Positions 26,528-35,478 of a stretch of DNA of 64,000 nucleotides are shown here, one piece after another; within the stretch, counting starts at the first letter, position 1, and each line of letters begins with the position of its first letter. The notes below the pieces were generated by a model. It did no database searches and was not told the origin of the DNA. It saw nothing but the letters and a program-made list of their open reading frames with translations. Source of the DNA: JACKOB01 sp024234575 (GTDB lineage Bacteria > Pseudomonadota > Gammaproteobacteria > Pseudomonadales > Oleiphilaceae); contig JBPJFZ010000008.1 in assembly GCA_051208035.1 (NCBI GenBank), forward strand, positions 1-64,000, written 5' to 3'. The translations under genes were made by a program, and so were the position numbers.

Positions 26528-27962
26528 CCAAATAAACGCTGGTGCAATGATATGTGAAGTGCCAGAAATGAGACGAATCAGGAATATCCATTTTGTGGGT
26601 ATTGGCGGAGCTGGCATGTGTGGTATTGCCGAAGTGCTGCTAAATCAGGGGTATCATGTGTCAGGCTCAGACCTGAAGGAATCAAACGTCACTGAGCGCT
26701 TGCAGAGTCTTGGGGCGAAAGTGTTTTTTGGACACTCCGCAGAGCATGTTAAAGGTGTTGATGTAGTAGTGGTCTCCAGTGCAGTTAACAATGAAAACCC
26801 AGAAGTCGTTGACGCAAGAGAGCACCGTATTCCTGTCGTTCCGAGAGCTGAAATGTTAGCTGAGATTATGCGATACCGGCACGGTATCGCCGTCGCTGGC
26901 ACGCATGGAAAAACAACGACCACCAGCCTGATTGCTTCGGTACTTGGCGAGGCCGGAATGGACCCAACTTTTGTCATTGGCGGACGTTTAAACAGTGCAG
27001 GCACAAACGCTAAATTAGGCGGGTCGCGTTATCTTGTTGCAGAAGCTGATGAAAGTGATGCTTCATTCTTGCATTTAACACCCATGGTTGCGGTAGTTAC
27101 CAATATTGATGCCGACCACATGCATACCTATGGTGGCGACTTCTCAAAATTGAAACAAACTTTCCTCGATTTTTTACACAACCTGCCTTTTTACGGCGTC
27201 GCCGTGATGTGTGTAGATGATGACGTTGTGCGCGAGATAGTTCCTTCGATATCCCGCGCAGTCATTACATATGGCATTGATTCGGCAGATGCAGATTACA
27301 GAGCGGAAAACATCGTGCAAGAAGGCATGACCGTCAGGTTTTTAGCCAAGCGTCCGGGAGATTTGGCAGATATCCAGATCTCGCTGAACATGCCGGGGCG
27401 ACACAATGTTTTGAATGCACTGGCGGTAATTGCGGTGGCAACGGATGAGGGCGTTGCTGATCAGGCGATTGTTGAAGGTTTGGCAAAGTTCGCTGGAGTC
27501 GGCCGTCGCTTCCAGGTGTATGGCGATTATCAGACCGACGCCGGAAAAGTCATGTTAGTGGATGATTATGGGCATCATCCTCGTGAAGTCGAGGCTGTCA
27601 TCAGCGCCATACGCAGCGGTTGGAAAGACCGGCGGTTGGTGATGGTTTATCAGCCCCATAGATATAGTCGCACATGCGACCTTTATGAAGACTTTGTGCG
27701 AGTACTGTCGCAGGTTGATGTGTTGGTTATGTTGGATGTTTACTCCGCCGGTGAGACACCGATTCCTGGTGCTGACAGCAGAAGCCTTTGTAGAAGTATT
27801 CGGCAGCGTGGGCATGTTGATCCGATATTTGCCGAAGATGGTGGTGATTTAGAACAGGTATTGAAAAATATCTTAAAAGATGGCGATCTGCTTATTACAC
27901 AAGGTGCGGGTGATATCGGTGGCATAAGCAACCGATTAGCAGGTAAGAATCTTAATTTTTAA
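26520..27962 (+). CDS. murC: UDP-MurNAc:L-alanine ligase
   Basis: Adds the first amino acid of the stem peptide. The 480-residue Mur ligase has HFVGIGGAGMCGIAEVLLNQ in the N-terminal domain. The P-loop GTHGKTTT starts at residue 127, and VVTNIDADHMHTYGGDF and VDDYGHHPREV follow. The GTG start overlaps the murG stop by 8 bp. An internal ATG about nine codons in is an alternative. Confidence 0.97.
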   Translation: MSDQINAGAMICEVPEMRRIRNIHFVGIGGAGMCGIAEVLLNQGYHVSGSDLKESNVTERLQSLGAKVFFGHSAEHVKGVDVVVVSSAVNNENPEVVDAREHRIPVVPRAEMLAEIMRYRHGIAVAGTHGKTTTTSLIASVLGEAGMDPTFVIGGRLNSAGTNAKLGGSRYLVAEADESDASFLHLTPMVAVVTNIDADHMHTYGGDFSKLKQTFLDFLHNLPFYGVAVMCVDDDVVREIVPSISRAVITYGIDSADADYRAENIVQEGMTVRFLAKRPGDLADIQISLNMPGRHNVLNALAVIAVATDEGVADQAIVEGLAKFAGVGRRFQVYGDYQTDAGKVMLVDDYGHHPREVEAVISAIRSGWKDRRLVMVYQPHRYSRTCDLYEDFVRVLSQVDVLVMLDVYSAGETPIPGADSRSLCRSIRQRGHVDPIFAEDGGDLEQVLKNILKDGDLLITQGAGDIGGISNRLAGKNLNF

Positions 27963-28016
27963 TGATGCCGGTAGCATTTGTCTACGGCAGTAAAGGAATG
28001 TGGAGCATACCCAAGA

Positions 28017-28976
28017 ATGGAGCAAAAGTTAGTAACCTGGAGCCAGGAACAGAAAAACGAGATAGCCCGTCGATGTGGTCGGGTTGCTGTGTTTCTGGGG
28101 GGAGACTCTGCCGAACGCGAAGTGTCGTTGAAGAGTGGTACAGCAGTATTGAATGCGTTGCAGTCGGTTGGCGTGGATGCTTTTGCCTTTGATGCAACGC
28201 GTAAGAATTTAAAGCAGTTGGCAGAGCATAAATTTGATCGCGTGTTTTTAGTGTTGCATGGGCGCGGTGGCGAAGATGGCACGATTCAAGGTTATCTAGA
28301 TGTCCTTGGTGTCCCTTACACTGGCAGTGGTGTACTGGCGTCGTCATTGGCAATGGATAAAATTCGAACCAAACAGTTGTGGCTGGGCAAAGGGTTAAGC
28401 ACGCCTGAGTTTGTTGAGCTTAGTAATCATTCAAACTGGCAGCAAGTCATGGCTGATCTTGGGCCAGAGGTATGTGTTAAACCTGCTCATGAAGGGTCAA
28501 GCATCGGCGTGCGAAAAGTGACGACGGCAGAGGAGTTGGAAGAAGCTTATCAGCAAGCGTCGAAGCTTGATGCATTGATATTGGCAGAACGCTGGATTAA
28601 GGGGCCTGAGTATACCGTCTCGATTTTAAATGAAAGGGTTTTACCGGTCATTGGACTGCGCACTGATCATACGTTTTATGACTACCACGCAAAATATATA
28701 TCGAATGATACCAAGTACATGCTGCCTTCAGGGCTTAGCTACGAGAAGGAAGAAGAGATTAAGGCGCTGTCGAAGATTGCATTTGATGCCGTGGGTTGTA
28801 AAACCTGGGGGCGCGTTGATGTGATGGCGGATGCAGAAGGACGCTTTTGGCTATTGGAAGTTAATACGACCCCGGGTATGACAGATCATAGTTTGGTGCC
28901 GATGGCGGCAGCCCACGATGGTATTGACTTCGGCGAGCTGGTTCTTCGGATTGTTGCGGAAACACTGGAAAGTTAA
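28017..28976 (+). CDS. ddl: D-alanine:D-alanine ligase
   Basis: Makes the D-Ala-D-Ala used by MurF. The 319-residue ATP-grasp enzyme shows VAVFLGGDSAEREVSLKSG, LHGRGGEDGTIQGYLD, PYTGSGVLASSLAMDKIRTK and LLEVNTTPGMTDHSLVP. I chose the ATG at 28017 (GGAG upstream). A TTG at 27978 would add 13 residues with no ribosome binding site. Position and sequence correspond to the DdlB type. Confidence 0.95.
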   Translation: MEQKLVTWSQEQKNEIARRCGRVAVFLGGDSAEREVSLKSGTAVLNALQSVGVDAFAFDATRKNLKQLAEHKFDRVFLVLHGRGGEDGTIQGYLDVLGVPYTGSGVLASSLAMDKIRTKQLWLGKGLSTPEFVELSNHSNWQQVMADLGPEVCVKPAHEGSSIGVRKVTTAEELEEAYQQASKLDALILAERWIKGPEYTVSILNERVLPVIGLRTDHTFYDYHAKYISNDTKYMLPSGLSYEKEEEIKALSKIAFDAVGCKTWGRVDVMADAEGRFWLLEVNTTPGMTDHSLVPMAAAHDGIDFGELVLRIVAETLES

Positions 28977-29004
28977 ACAGTTTGTCAGTTGGGATAGAGT
29001 GACG

Positions 29005-29865
29005 ATGAAAGAGGCAATGCGCAAGAAAAGACGAGGAGCTGAAAAACGCGGTGAAGGCACAGCGCGCAGCCTCCGTCATTCCGTCGTTATTGCGTTTCGT
29101 CGGACGCTTACGCTGGTACTGGGGGGATGGCGGGGTTTTGTCGCATTGCCCTGGATGTGGATGTTTAAATCTTTACTGATAGTCGGGTTTGTTGGCAGTC
29201 TGTGGTTCGGACAGAAGTATGCTTGGGAACAGCTTGATCAGCCAATTAGCAAGGTAGATATCCGGGGCGCCTTTACCCACTTGCAGGAAGATGATTTAAG
29301 AGTTGTGATGACTCGCGCGCTGGGTAAAGGCTTTTTCTCGGTAGATATTGACTCTGTTAAGCAGCGAGTCGAGCAGCAGCCATGGGTGGAGCAGGCGTCT
29401 ATCCGGCGTATTTGGCCGGATCGGCTTGAAATTCATGTGGTTGAAGAAGTGCCAGTTGCTCTCTGGAATGGTGTGAGTCTCCTTAACCCTTACGGAAAGG
29501 CGTTTACGCCCGCTGATACCGGCATTGTAAAGCAACAATTACCAGCGCTTGAGGGGCCGGAAGGGCAAGAACACATGGTGCTTGAAAGCTATGTTCAAAT
29601 GCACGAAAAACTCAGGGCGCAAGGTATTACTATCTTGTCTTTAAAGCTGGAGCCAAGAGGTGCCTGGACAATTGGCGTGGAAGGAGGTGTGTCAGTGATG
29701 CTTGGTAGAGAGCATATCGATGACAGGCTTGCGCGTTTTGCCAAAGTTTTTAATGGCTACTTACAAGCAAATATAGCCAAAGTGAAATTGATAGATGCCC
29801 GCTATACAAACGGTGTCTCGGTAGACTGGCGCGATGAACCATCGGCCACAAATGATAAAGGTTAA
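29005..29865 (+). CDS. ftsQ: Cell division protein FtsQ
   Basis: A bitopic divisome protein that connects FtsL/FtsB with the rest of the septal machinery. A basic cytoplasmic tail (1-40) is followed by a membrane helix (about 55-72), a POTRA domain starting at KVDIRGAFTHLQEDDLR, and a beta domain with LEIHVVEEVPVALWNG. I chose the ATG at 29005, giving 286 residues. Upstream in-frame starts lie within the end of ddl. Another ATG at 29020 is possible. Confidence 0.92.
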   Translation: MKEAMRKKRRGAEKRGEGTARSLRHSVVIAFRRTLTLVLGGWRGFVALPWMWMFKSLLIVGFVGSLWFGQKYAWEQLDQPISKVDIRGAFTHLQEDDLRVVMTRALGKGFFSVDIDSVKQRVEQQPWVEQASIRRIWPDRLEIHVVEEVPVALWNGVSLLNPYGKAFTPADTGIVKQQLPALEGPEGQEHMVLESYVQMHEKLRAQGITILSLKLEPRGAWTIGVEGGVSVMLGREHIDDRLARFAKVFNGYLQANIAKVKLIDARYTNGVSVDWRDEPSATNDKG

Positions 29866-29916
29866 TAGTGAGACAGGCCAGGTGCGGACACTTGGAGCTT
29901 GTCGGTAAGGGTGTAG

Positions 29917-29930
29917 GTGAGAGCTCTCAC
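29917..29930. repeat. Perfect 14-bp palindrome before ftsA
   Basis: GTGAGAGCTCTCAC reads identically on both strands in the 116-bp gap between ftsQ and ftsA, the largest gap inside the dcw cluster. It could be an operator or a small hairpin in the mRNA. No factor is identifiable. Confidence 0.6.
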
Positions 29931-29981
29931 TCGGGCCAAATTAGCGTTTAAGACAAGGGTTAACTCATAGGATTAAGTTAG

Positions 29982-31217
29982 ATGTCAGGGCTGGAAAACG
30001 ACAACATGATAGTAGGGCTGGATATTGGCACTTCCAAAATCGTTGCAATTGTAGGGCAGCGAACTGAGGAAGGGACTATCAATATCGTTGGTTTGGGATC
30101 ACATCCCTCGAAAGGACTAAAGCGTGGGGTTGTCGTTAATATTGAGACGACAGTGCAGTCTATTCAACGGGCTGTTGAAGAAGCAGAATTAATGGCAGGG
30201 TGCCGCATTCACTCTGTGTATGCTGGTATTGCAGGCAGTCATATTCGCAGTATGAATTCTCACGGCATTGTCGCCGTCAGAGATCGCGAAGTGGTACAGG
30301 CGGACATTGATAGAGTTATCGATGCTGCACAGGCTGTGGCTATCCCGGCGGATCAAAAAATTCTGCACATTTTGCCGCAAGAATACGTCATTGATAATCA
30401 GGAAGGCATAAAAGAGCCTTTGGGAATGTCTGGTGTGCGTCTTGAAGCGAAAGTGCATTTGGTAACCTGTGCGGTTAATGCTGCGCAGAATATTGAAAAA
30501 TGTGTTCGCAAATGCGGATTAGAGGTTGACGACATCATCCTCGAGCAACTGGCATCGAGTTATGCAGTGCTGACCGAAGATGAAAAAGAGTTAGGGGTCT
30601 GCCTGGTTGATATAGGTGGTGGTACAACCGATATCGCCATATTTACCGGGGGCTCGATTCGCCATACGGCGGTAATCCCGATAGCTGGTGATCAGGTGAC
30701 CAATGATATTGCCATGGCACTTCGTACGCCGACGCAGAATGCCGAAGAAATCAAAATCAAGTATGCCTGTGCACTGACGCAGTTAGCCGGAGCAGACGAA
30801 ACCATTAAAGTACCCAGTGTGGGTGATCGTCCACCCCGTGACTTATCAAGGCAAGCATTGGCTGAAGTGGTGGAGCCAAGGTACGAAGAGTTATTTACTC
30901 TGATTCAGTCAGAGTTACGTCGCAGTGGTTACGAAGAGTTGGTGGCGGCAGGAACTGTATTAACAGGCGGCACCTCGCGCATGGAAGGCGTTGTCGAGTT
31001 GGCGGAAGAGATATTTCATATGCCCGTCAGACTGGCTTCGCCTCAAGGTGTTACGGGGCTGACGGATGTAGTCAACAACCCCATGTATTCTACTGGTGTC
31101 GGACTGTTGATTTATGGTTTTCAGCAAATGCATGCGGGTCGCGGAAATATTACGAAACAGAAACCGCAAATTAATTGGATGGAAAAAGCAAAAAACTGGT
31201 TCACGGGGAACTTCTAA
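29982..31217 (+). CDS. ftsA: Cell division protein FtsA
   Basis: An actin-like ATPase that tethers FtsZ filaments to the membrane. At 411 residues it has the phosphate-binding motif GLDIGTSKIVAIVG near the start, the SHP-like segment with GLGSHPSKGLKRGVVVNI, and VDIGGGTTDIAIF. VLTGGTSRMEGVVELAEEIF follows, and the C-terminal amphipathic tail ends EKAKNWFTGNF, which would insert in the inner membrane. Confidence 0.97.
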   Translation: MSGLENDNMIVGLDIGTSKIVAIVGQRTEEGTINIVGLGSHPSKGLKRGVVVNIETTVQSIQRAVEEAELMAGCRIHSVYAGIAGSHIRSMNSHGIVAVRDREVVQADIDRVIDAAQAVAIPADQKILHILPQEYVIDNQEGIKEPLGMSGVRLEAKVHLVTCAVNAAQNIEKCVRKCGLEVDDIILEQLASSYAVLTEDEKELGVCLVDIGGGTTDIAIFTGGSIRHTAVIPIAGDQVTNDIAMALRTPTQNAEEIKIKYACALTQLAGADETIKVPSVGDRPPRDLSRQALAEVVEPRYEELFTLIQSELRRSGYEELVAAGTVLTGGTSRMEGVVELAEEIFHMPVRLASPQGVTGLTDVVNNPMYSTGVGLLIYGFQQMHAGRGNITKQKPQINWMEKAKNWFTGNF

Positions 31218-31302
31218 TAAACGTCATTGATTCGCGCTTATTAGAACAAATAAAAAAGAATCAAATAAAAAGACTGGCAGATAATAATTAAGGAGAACGG
31301 AA

Positions 31303-32463
31303 ATGTTTGAACTTGTCGAGAATGTTCAGCAAGAAGCGGTAATTAAAGTGATTGGTGTAGGCGGTGGCGGCGGCAACGCTGTACGTCATATGCTGGCTTC
31401 TGATGTTGACGGGGTAGACTTTATTTGTGCCAATACTGATGCACAGGCGTTGAAAGATCTTGAACCCAAGTCAATCATTCAACTTGGCAGCAACATTACA
31501 AAAGGGCTGGGTGCTGGGGCGAATCCGGAAGTCGGGCGTCAGGCGGCGATGGAAGACCGTGAAAGAATTGCCGAAGCACTGAAAGGCTCGGATATGGTCT
31601 TTATTACCGCAGGAATGGGTGGTGGAACGGGCACTGGTGGTGCACCTATTGTTGCCGAAGTAGCACGTGAAATGGGGATACTGACTGTTGCTGTGGTCAC
31701 GAAACCCTTTCCTTTTGAAGGCGGTAAGAGACTGAAGATTGCCGAGGCAGGACTGGCTGCATTGGCCGAGCATGTCGACTCGCTGATCACCATACCAAAC
31801 GAGAAGTTATTGTCAGTGCTGGGGAAAAACACCAGCCTGCTTGATGCATTTGGTGCAGCAAACGATGTGTTGTTAGGCGCAGTGCAAGGCATTGCAGATC
31901 TCATTATTCGCCCAGGTATGATTAACGTAGACTTTGCGGACGTTAAAACAGTAATGTCCGAAATGGGTATGGCGATGATGGGTACTGGTCAGGCTACGGG
32001 TGAAAACCGAGCGAGAGAAGCAGCTGAAGCAGCAATTCGAAGTCCGTTACTTGAAGATGTTAATTTGCAAGGCGCACGCGGCATTTTGGTAAATATTACC
32101 GCTGGTACAAACCTTAACCTTGGTGAGTTTTCTGAGGTGGGTAATATTATTGAAGAATTTGCGTCAGAATCTGCGACAGTAGTTGTAGGTACGGTAATTG
32201 ATCCTGAAATGACCGACTTATTGAAGGTTACAGTGGTTGCCACTGGCCTTGGGCAGGCCGTGCAGAAGCCAGTTAAAGTTGTCGACAACGCGAAAGTGAT
32301 TGATGGCAAAACTGACTATCATCAGCTGGATAAGCCCGCAGTGATGCGTAAGCGTCCGATGACACAAGGCAATGCAGCACTGGATCAAAAAACGGCACAT
32401 GCGGTTGAAAAAGGGATAGAGTACCTGGATATTCCGGCATTTTTGCGCAGACAGGCGGACTAA
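31303..32463 (+). CDS. ftsZ: Cell division protein FtsZ
   Basis: The tubulin-like GTPase that forms the division ring. At 386 residues it carries IGVGGGGGNAVRHM, the tubulin signature GGGTGTG (106-112) and VDFADVKTVMSEMGMAMMG. A variable linker leads to the C-terminal partner-binding peptide YLDIPAFLRRQ. A strong ribosome binding site (AAGGAGA) is present. The 85-bp gap upstream is AT-rich and may hold an extra promoter (a weak TTGATT at 31227 with a poor -10). Confidence 0.98.
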   Translation: MFELVENVQQEAVIKVIGVGGGGGNAVRHMLASDVDGVDFICANTDAQALKDLEPKSIIQLGSNITKGLGAGANPEVGRQAAMEDRERIAEALKGSDMVFITAGMGGGTGTGGAPIVAEVAREMGILTVAVVTKPFPFEGGKRLKIAEAGLAALAEHVDSLITIPNEKLLSVLGKNTSLLDAFGAANDVLLGAVQGIADLIIRPGMINVDFADVKTVMSEMGMAMMGTGQATGENRAREAAEAAIRSPLLEDVNLQGARGILVNITAGTNLNLGEFSEVGNIIEEFASESATVVVGTVIDPEMTDLLKVTVVATGLGQAVQKPVKVVDNAKVIDGKTDYHQLDKPAVMRKRPMTQGNAALDQKTAHAVEKGIEYLDIPAFLRRQAD

Positions 32464-32572
32464 CCTTTGCCGAAACCGATTATCCGTAACCTGAAGTAAC
32501 TGTTATTGATAAAGATTGTTAATTATTTTCAATCATGGTTGGAGTAGACTATTGCTTTTTGATATCATTCGC

Positions 32573-32587
32573 GCTCAAATTTTGAGC
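32573..32587. repeat. 15-bp palindrome before lpxC, followed by T-rich DNA
   Basis: GCTCAAA and TTTGAGC flank a single T, then a T-rich stretch (AGTTTTGTGCTTTTTT) leads to the lpxC start. It could act as an operator or as a weak terminator/attenuator between ftsZ and lpxC. The 163-bp gap otherwise shows no clear promoter. Confidence 0.45.
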
Positions 32588-32625
32588 AGTTTTGTGCTTT
32601 TTTAAAGGGAATGGTAAAAGACCAT

Positions 32626-33537
32626 ATGATCAGACAGCGTACACTCAAAAACGTGATCCGTGCTACAGGGGTAGGTCTTCACTCAGGTGAAAAGGTCTAT
32701 CTGACATTACGCCCGGCTGCCATTGATACCGGAATCGTGTTCTGTCGAACGGATCTCGATCCTGTCGTTGAGATAGCTGCCGTTGCAGAAAATGTCGGCG
32801 AAACATTGCTTTCGACGACATTGGTGAAAGGCAATGTAAAGATTGCGACAGTTGAGCATTTGCTCTCCGCGATGGCAGGATTAGGTATTGATAACTGCTA
32901 TATCGAGTTAAGCTCTGCTGAAGTGCCGATCATGGATGGTAGTGCCGGACCGTTTGTTTTTCTTATTCAGTCTGCGGGCATTGCGGAACAAGATGCACCG
33001 AAGAAGTTTATTCGAATCCGTAAAGAGGTGACGGTAGAGGAGGACGGTAAACGTGCGACCTTCCTGCCTTTCAATGGATTTAAAGTAGGCTTCGAGATTG
33101 ACTTTGATCATCCTGTATTTAAAGGGCGAACAAAAGAAGCAACCGTTGATTTTTCCAGTACTTCGTTCGTGAAGGAAGTGAGTAGGGCAAGAACCTTTGG
33201 GTTTATGCGCGACATTGAAAAATTACGCTCAATGAACCTGGCATTAGGCGGTAGCGTAGATAACGCAATTGTTGTTGATGAATACAAGATTCTTAACGAA
33301 GATGGCTTACGTTACGATGATGAGTTCGTTAAACACAAAGTGTTGGATGCGATAGGTGACTTATATTTGCTGGGTAAAAGTCTTATCGGAGAGTTTAAAG
33401 GTTATAAATCTGGACATGATTTAAACAATAAACTACTACGAAAACTGGTATCGATTGAGGATGCCTGGGAGGTTGTCACGTTTGAAGACGAGAAAACTGC
33501 ACCAATATCCTACATGAGACCAGCTTTCGCAGTTTAG
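32626..33537 (+). CDS. lpxC: UDP-3-O-acyl-N-acetylglucosamine deacetylase
   Basis: The committed, zinc-dependent step of lipid A biosynthesis in the cytosol. With the ATG at 32626 the protein begins MIRQRTLKNVI like E. coli and has 303 residues. Zinc ligands and catalytic residues fit one position before the E. coli numbers: H78 (TVEHL), H237 and D241 (HKVLD), and H264 (SGHDLNNKLL). An ATG at 32611 would add five residues. In E. coli the protein level is set by FtsH proteolysis; the C-terminal tail here ends AFAV. Confidence 0.97.
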   Translation: MIRQRTLKNVIRATGVGLHSGEKVYLTLRPAAIDTGIVFCRTDLDPVVEIAAVAENVGETLLSTTLVKGNVKIATVEHLLSAMAGLGIDNCYIELSSAEVPIMDGSAGPFVFLIQSAGIAEQDAPKKFIRIRKEVTVEEDGKRATFLPFNGFKVGFEIDFDHPVFKGRTKEATVDFSSTSFVKEVSRARTFGFMRDIEKLRSMNLALGGSVDNAIVVDEYKILNEDGLRYDDEFVKHKVLDAIGDLYLLGKSLIGEFKGYKSGHDLNNKLLRKLVSIEDAWEVVTFEDEKTAPISYMRPAFAV

Positions 33538-33542
33538 GTGGT

Positions 33543-33995
33543 TTATTTCTTCTGAGCCCTGTTTGCCAGTCGCTCCAGGGTTCTTTGAAGGTTGATATCT
33601 TCAGTTTCCCCGGCTACGTCTTTAAGTAGCCGGGAATTTTCCTCGCTCATATACATTGCTTTTTTACTGCTTTTTCGCTGGTTGAGCACCGGACGAACTT
33701 TTATCTCGAAACTTCTCAGCTTTGCAAAACTCGCGTGATTCTTTAGCTCGGTTATTACGTTTTGCTCATTCATTCTTAACAGCGTTGCATACATGCCTGA
33801 AGGCACGTTTACGGCCAAAACCCCTCCTCGATAGAATCTGATAGTTACCGCCATTTTTAGATTGTTCGGCAGAGCACCCCGCAACTCGGTTTCCAAATCA
33901 CTCATTATGTTGGCAGTTCTAAACAGCTTTTTCAGTGTGTCAGACTGAGATTGCAGTAATTGAGTGAGAGGAACAGGGCCTTTGTTGTCCTTCAT
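33543..33995 (-). CDS. dciA: DUF721 protein, probable helicase loader DciA
   Basis: A 150-residue minus-strand protein with the DUF721 character: an N-terminal region with LTQLLQSQSDTLKKL, then VTIRFYRGGVLAVNVPSG and a KVRPVL strand, and a polar helical C-terminus. DciA is the ancestral loader of the replicative helicase DnaB in bacteria without DnaC. In Pseudomonas a DUF721 gene occupies this lpxC-secA interval. It converges on lpxC with only 5 bp between stops. The functional call follows family and location. Confidence 0.75.
   Translation of the reverse strand: MKDNKGPVPLTQLLQSQSDTLKKLFRTANIMSDLETELRGALPNNLKMAVTIRFYRGGVLAVNVPSGMYATLLRMNEQNVITELKNHASFAKLRSFEIKVRPVLNQRKSSKKAMYMSEENSRLLKDVAGETEDINLQRTLERLANRAQKK
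33609..33640 (+). terminator. Probable lpxC terminator embedded in dciA
   Basis: CCCGGCTAC (33609-33617) and GTAGCCGGG (33626-33634) form a perfect 9-bp, GC-rich stem with an 8-nt loop, followed by AATTTT on the plus strand. It lies 72 bp behind the lpxC stop, inside the 3' part of the antisense gene. Confidence 0.65.
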
Positions 33996-34100
33996 TATTG
34001 CTCGGTTTCCTGAGTTTCTCTTTGGTCAAGTTTGTATTTGAGGGCGGTTGATATTGACGTCATTCGATACAAGGCAACTTGGTTTCATTAATACTAAGAC

Positions 34101-34116
34101 TATACTTATAAGTATA
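34101..34116. repeat. Perfect 16-bp AT-rich palindrome upstream of the M23 peptidase
   Basis: TATACTTATAAGTATA is fully symmetric and lies in the 299-bp gap between dciA and the M23 gene, which start divergently. It is a good size for a dimeric repressor site. I see no gene in this gap; a 69-codon TTG-started frame there has no family features. Confidence 0.6.
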
Positions 34117-34294
34117 CGAGAAGTTTTTTCGATGGTGTTGCCTCCAAATCTTGATAGCGATTTCCACTATTGGATTCTTCGTAGGCATGAGGATTATCCG
34201 GTGTTATACTCGTTGGGTTTTATTTGTCCGTTTTTTGCACAAATTGGCGAATTTTAGAAGAATTAAGTGTGAAGTAAACGAGTTCAGGTGGTAG

Positions 34295-35242
34295 ATGAAT
34301 ATCATTTTTGTTGGTAAAAAACATGGTCAGTCTAGAACTTTTGTTCTAAAGGGGCGCTACATTGTTTTATTTATATTCTTTGTTGCGGCCATCGTATTTT
34401 ATGCCTATATGGCGGGAGCACAGAGCAGTACTTGGACTGTTGAACGCTACGTAGACGCAGGCCCAACGATTGACGGCATCACACTTGAAGCTTGGAAAAA
34501 GCGTCTGGAAAAGCAAAAAGCCAGTATAAAGGAGCTGCGCGTAACCGCCAATGAGCAACTTGATGCGCTAACGTTGAGGCTGGGTGAGTTGCAGGCAAAG
34601 ATGGTTCGCTTGGATGCCTTAGGCTCGCGATTAACTGAAGTTGCGAAACTTGAGAATGGCGAATTTGATTTTCAGAATGTACCAGCTTTGGGTGGCCCCA
34701 ATGAGTCAGGTGTTGATGAGTCCTATGAACTGCAAGATTTAAAGCAGATGCTTGATGGTTTAGAGCGGCAGATTGCAGACAGGGAACAGCAGCTTGATTT
34801 GCTAAATGAAATGTTTGTCAGTCGTAGCATTGAAGACCAGTTATTTATAGCTGGCCGACCCATTAGCCGCGGCTGGATGTCGTCTCAGTATGGATACAGA
34901 ACCGACCCTTTCTCTGGCAAACGGGCATGGCATGCGGGCGTTGATTTTGCCGGTAAGGAAGGTAGTGAAATAATCGCTGTTGCGTCCGGTATTGTTACCT
35001 GGGCTTCAGACAGGTATGGATACGGACAGTTAGTTGAAATTAGCCATAGCGGTAAAGTGGCGACTCGATATGCTCACTGTAAGGAAGTTTTAGTCAAAGT
35101 GGGCGATGTTGTGCAGAAGGGGCAAGTCATTGCCAGGATGGGAAGCACAGGGCGATCTACCGGTCCTCATGTCCATTTTGAGGTTGTTAAGGAAAACAAG
35201 TCACTAAATCCGATAAAGTATATTAATAGAGCCAGTCGTTAG
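34295..35242 (+). CDS. M23 family peptidase (LytM domain), membrane-anchored
   Basis: A probable peptidoglycan hydrolase or a regulator of one, facing the periplasm. The 315-residue protein has a short cytoplasmic N-terminus, one membrane helix (about 22-41) and a coiled-coil region (about 64-180). The C-terminal LytM domain retains the zinc ligands: H213 and D217 (HAGVDF) and H294 in HVHFE (292-296), with ARYAHC-type segment TRYAHC before it. It should therefore be enzymatically active. It precedes secA as in Pseudomonas. Its substrate bond is not predictable from sequence. Confidence 0.9.
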   Translation: MNIIFVGKKHGQSRTFVLKGRYIVLFIFFVAAIVFYAYMAGAQSSTWTVERYVDAGPTIDGITLEAWKKRLEKQKASIKELRVTANEQLDALTLRLGELQAKMVRLDALGSRLTEVAKLENGEFDFQNVPALGGPNESGVDESYELQDLKQMLDGLERQIADREQQLDLLNEMFVSRSIEDQLFIAGRPISRGWMSSQYGYRTDPFSGKRAWHAGVDFAGKEGSEIIAVASGIVTWASDRYGYGQLVEISHSGKVATRYAHCKEVLVKVGDVVQKGQVIARMGSTGRSTGPHVHFEVVKENKSLNPIKYINRASR

Positions 35243-35252
35243 TTTTAAACTT

Positions 35253-35281
35253 TTGTTTGTATTGACAAAAGAGGTTAGAAT
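35253..35281 (+). promoter_or_regulatory. Candidate secA promoter
   Basis: TTGTTT (35253-35258), a 17-bp spacer and TAGAAT (35276-35281) could drive secA from its 236-bp leader. A perfect TTGACA at 35262 is too close to TAGAAT to pair with it. I saw no secM-like ORF in the leader. Confidence 0.35.
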
Positions 35282-35478
35282 CTCCTTTCGATTTTCTCCT
35301 GAAGGTCATCTTGGTGTTTGGTCGTTATTGACTTGGCTTTAACATCTTGATTTGCATTTATATATTGAAATGTCTTTGATGTGTTTGTTGCTGAATGTAC
35401 CTCTTAATAAGATTTAGCAACAAAGACTAAATTAGTTTTCCGCACAGGAAAAAGAGCTCATTACTTAAAGAAAAAGCT

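Noticed and set aside
34048..34257. A 69-codon frame with TTG start before the M23 gene
   Set aside because: No ribosome binding site, no family character, and AT-rich intergenic composition.
35262..35267. Perfect TTGACA upstream of secA
   Set aside because: The nearest good -10 (TAGAAT) is only 8 bp away, so the pair cannot form a normal promoter.
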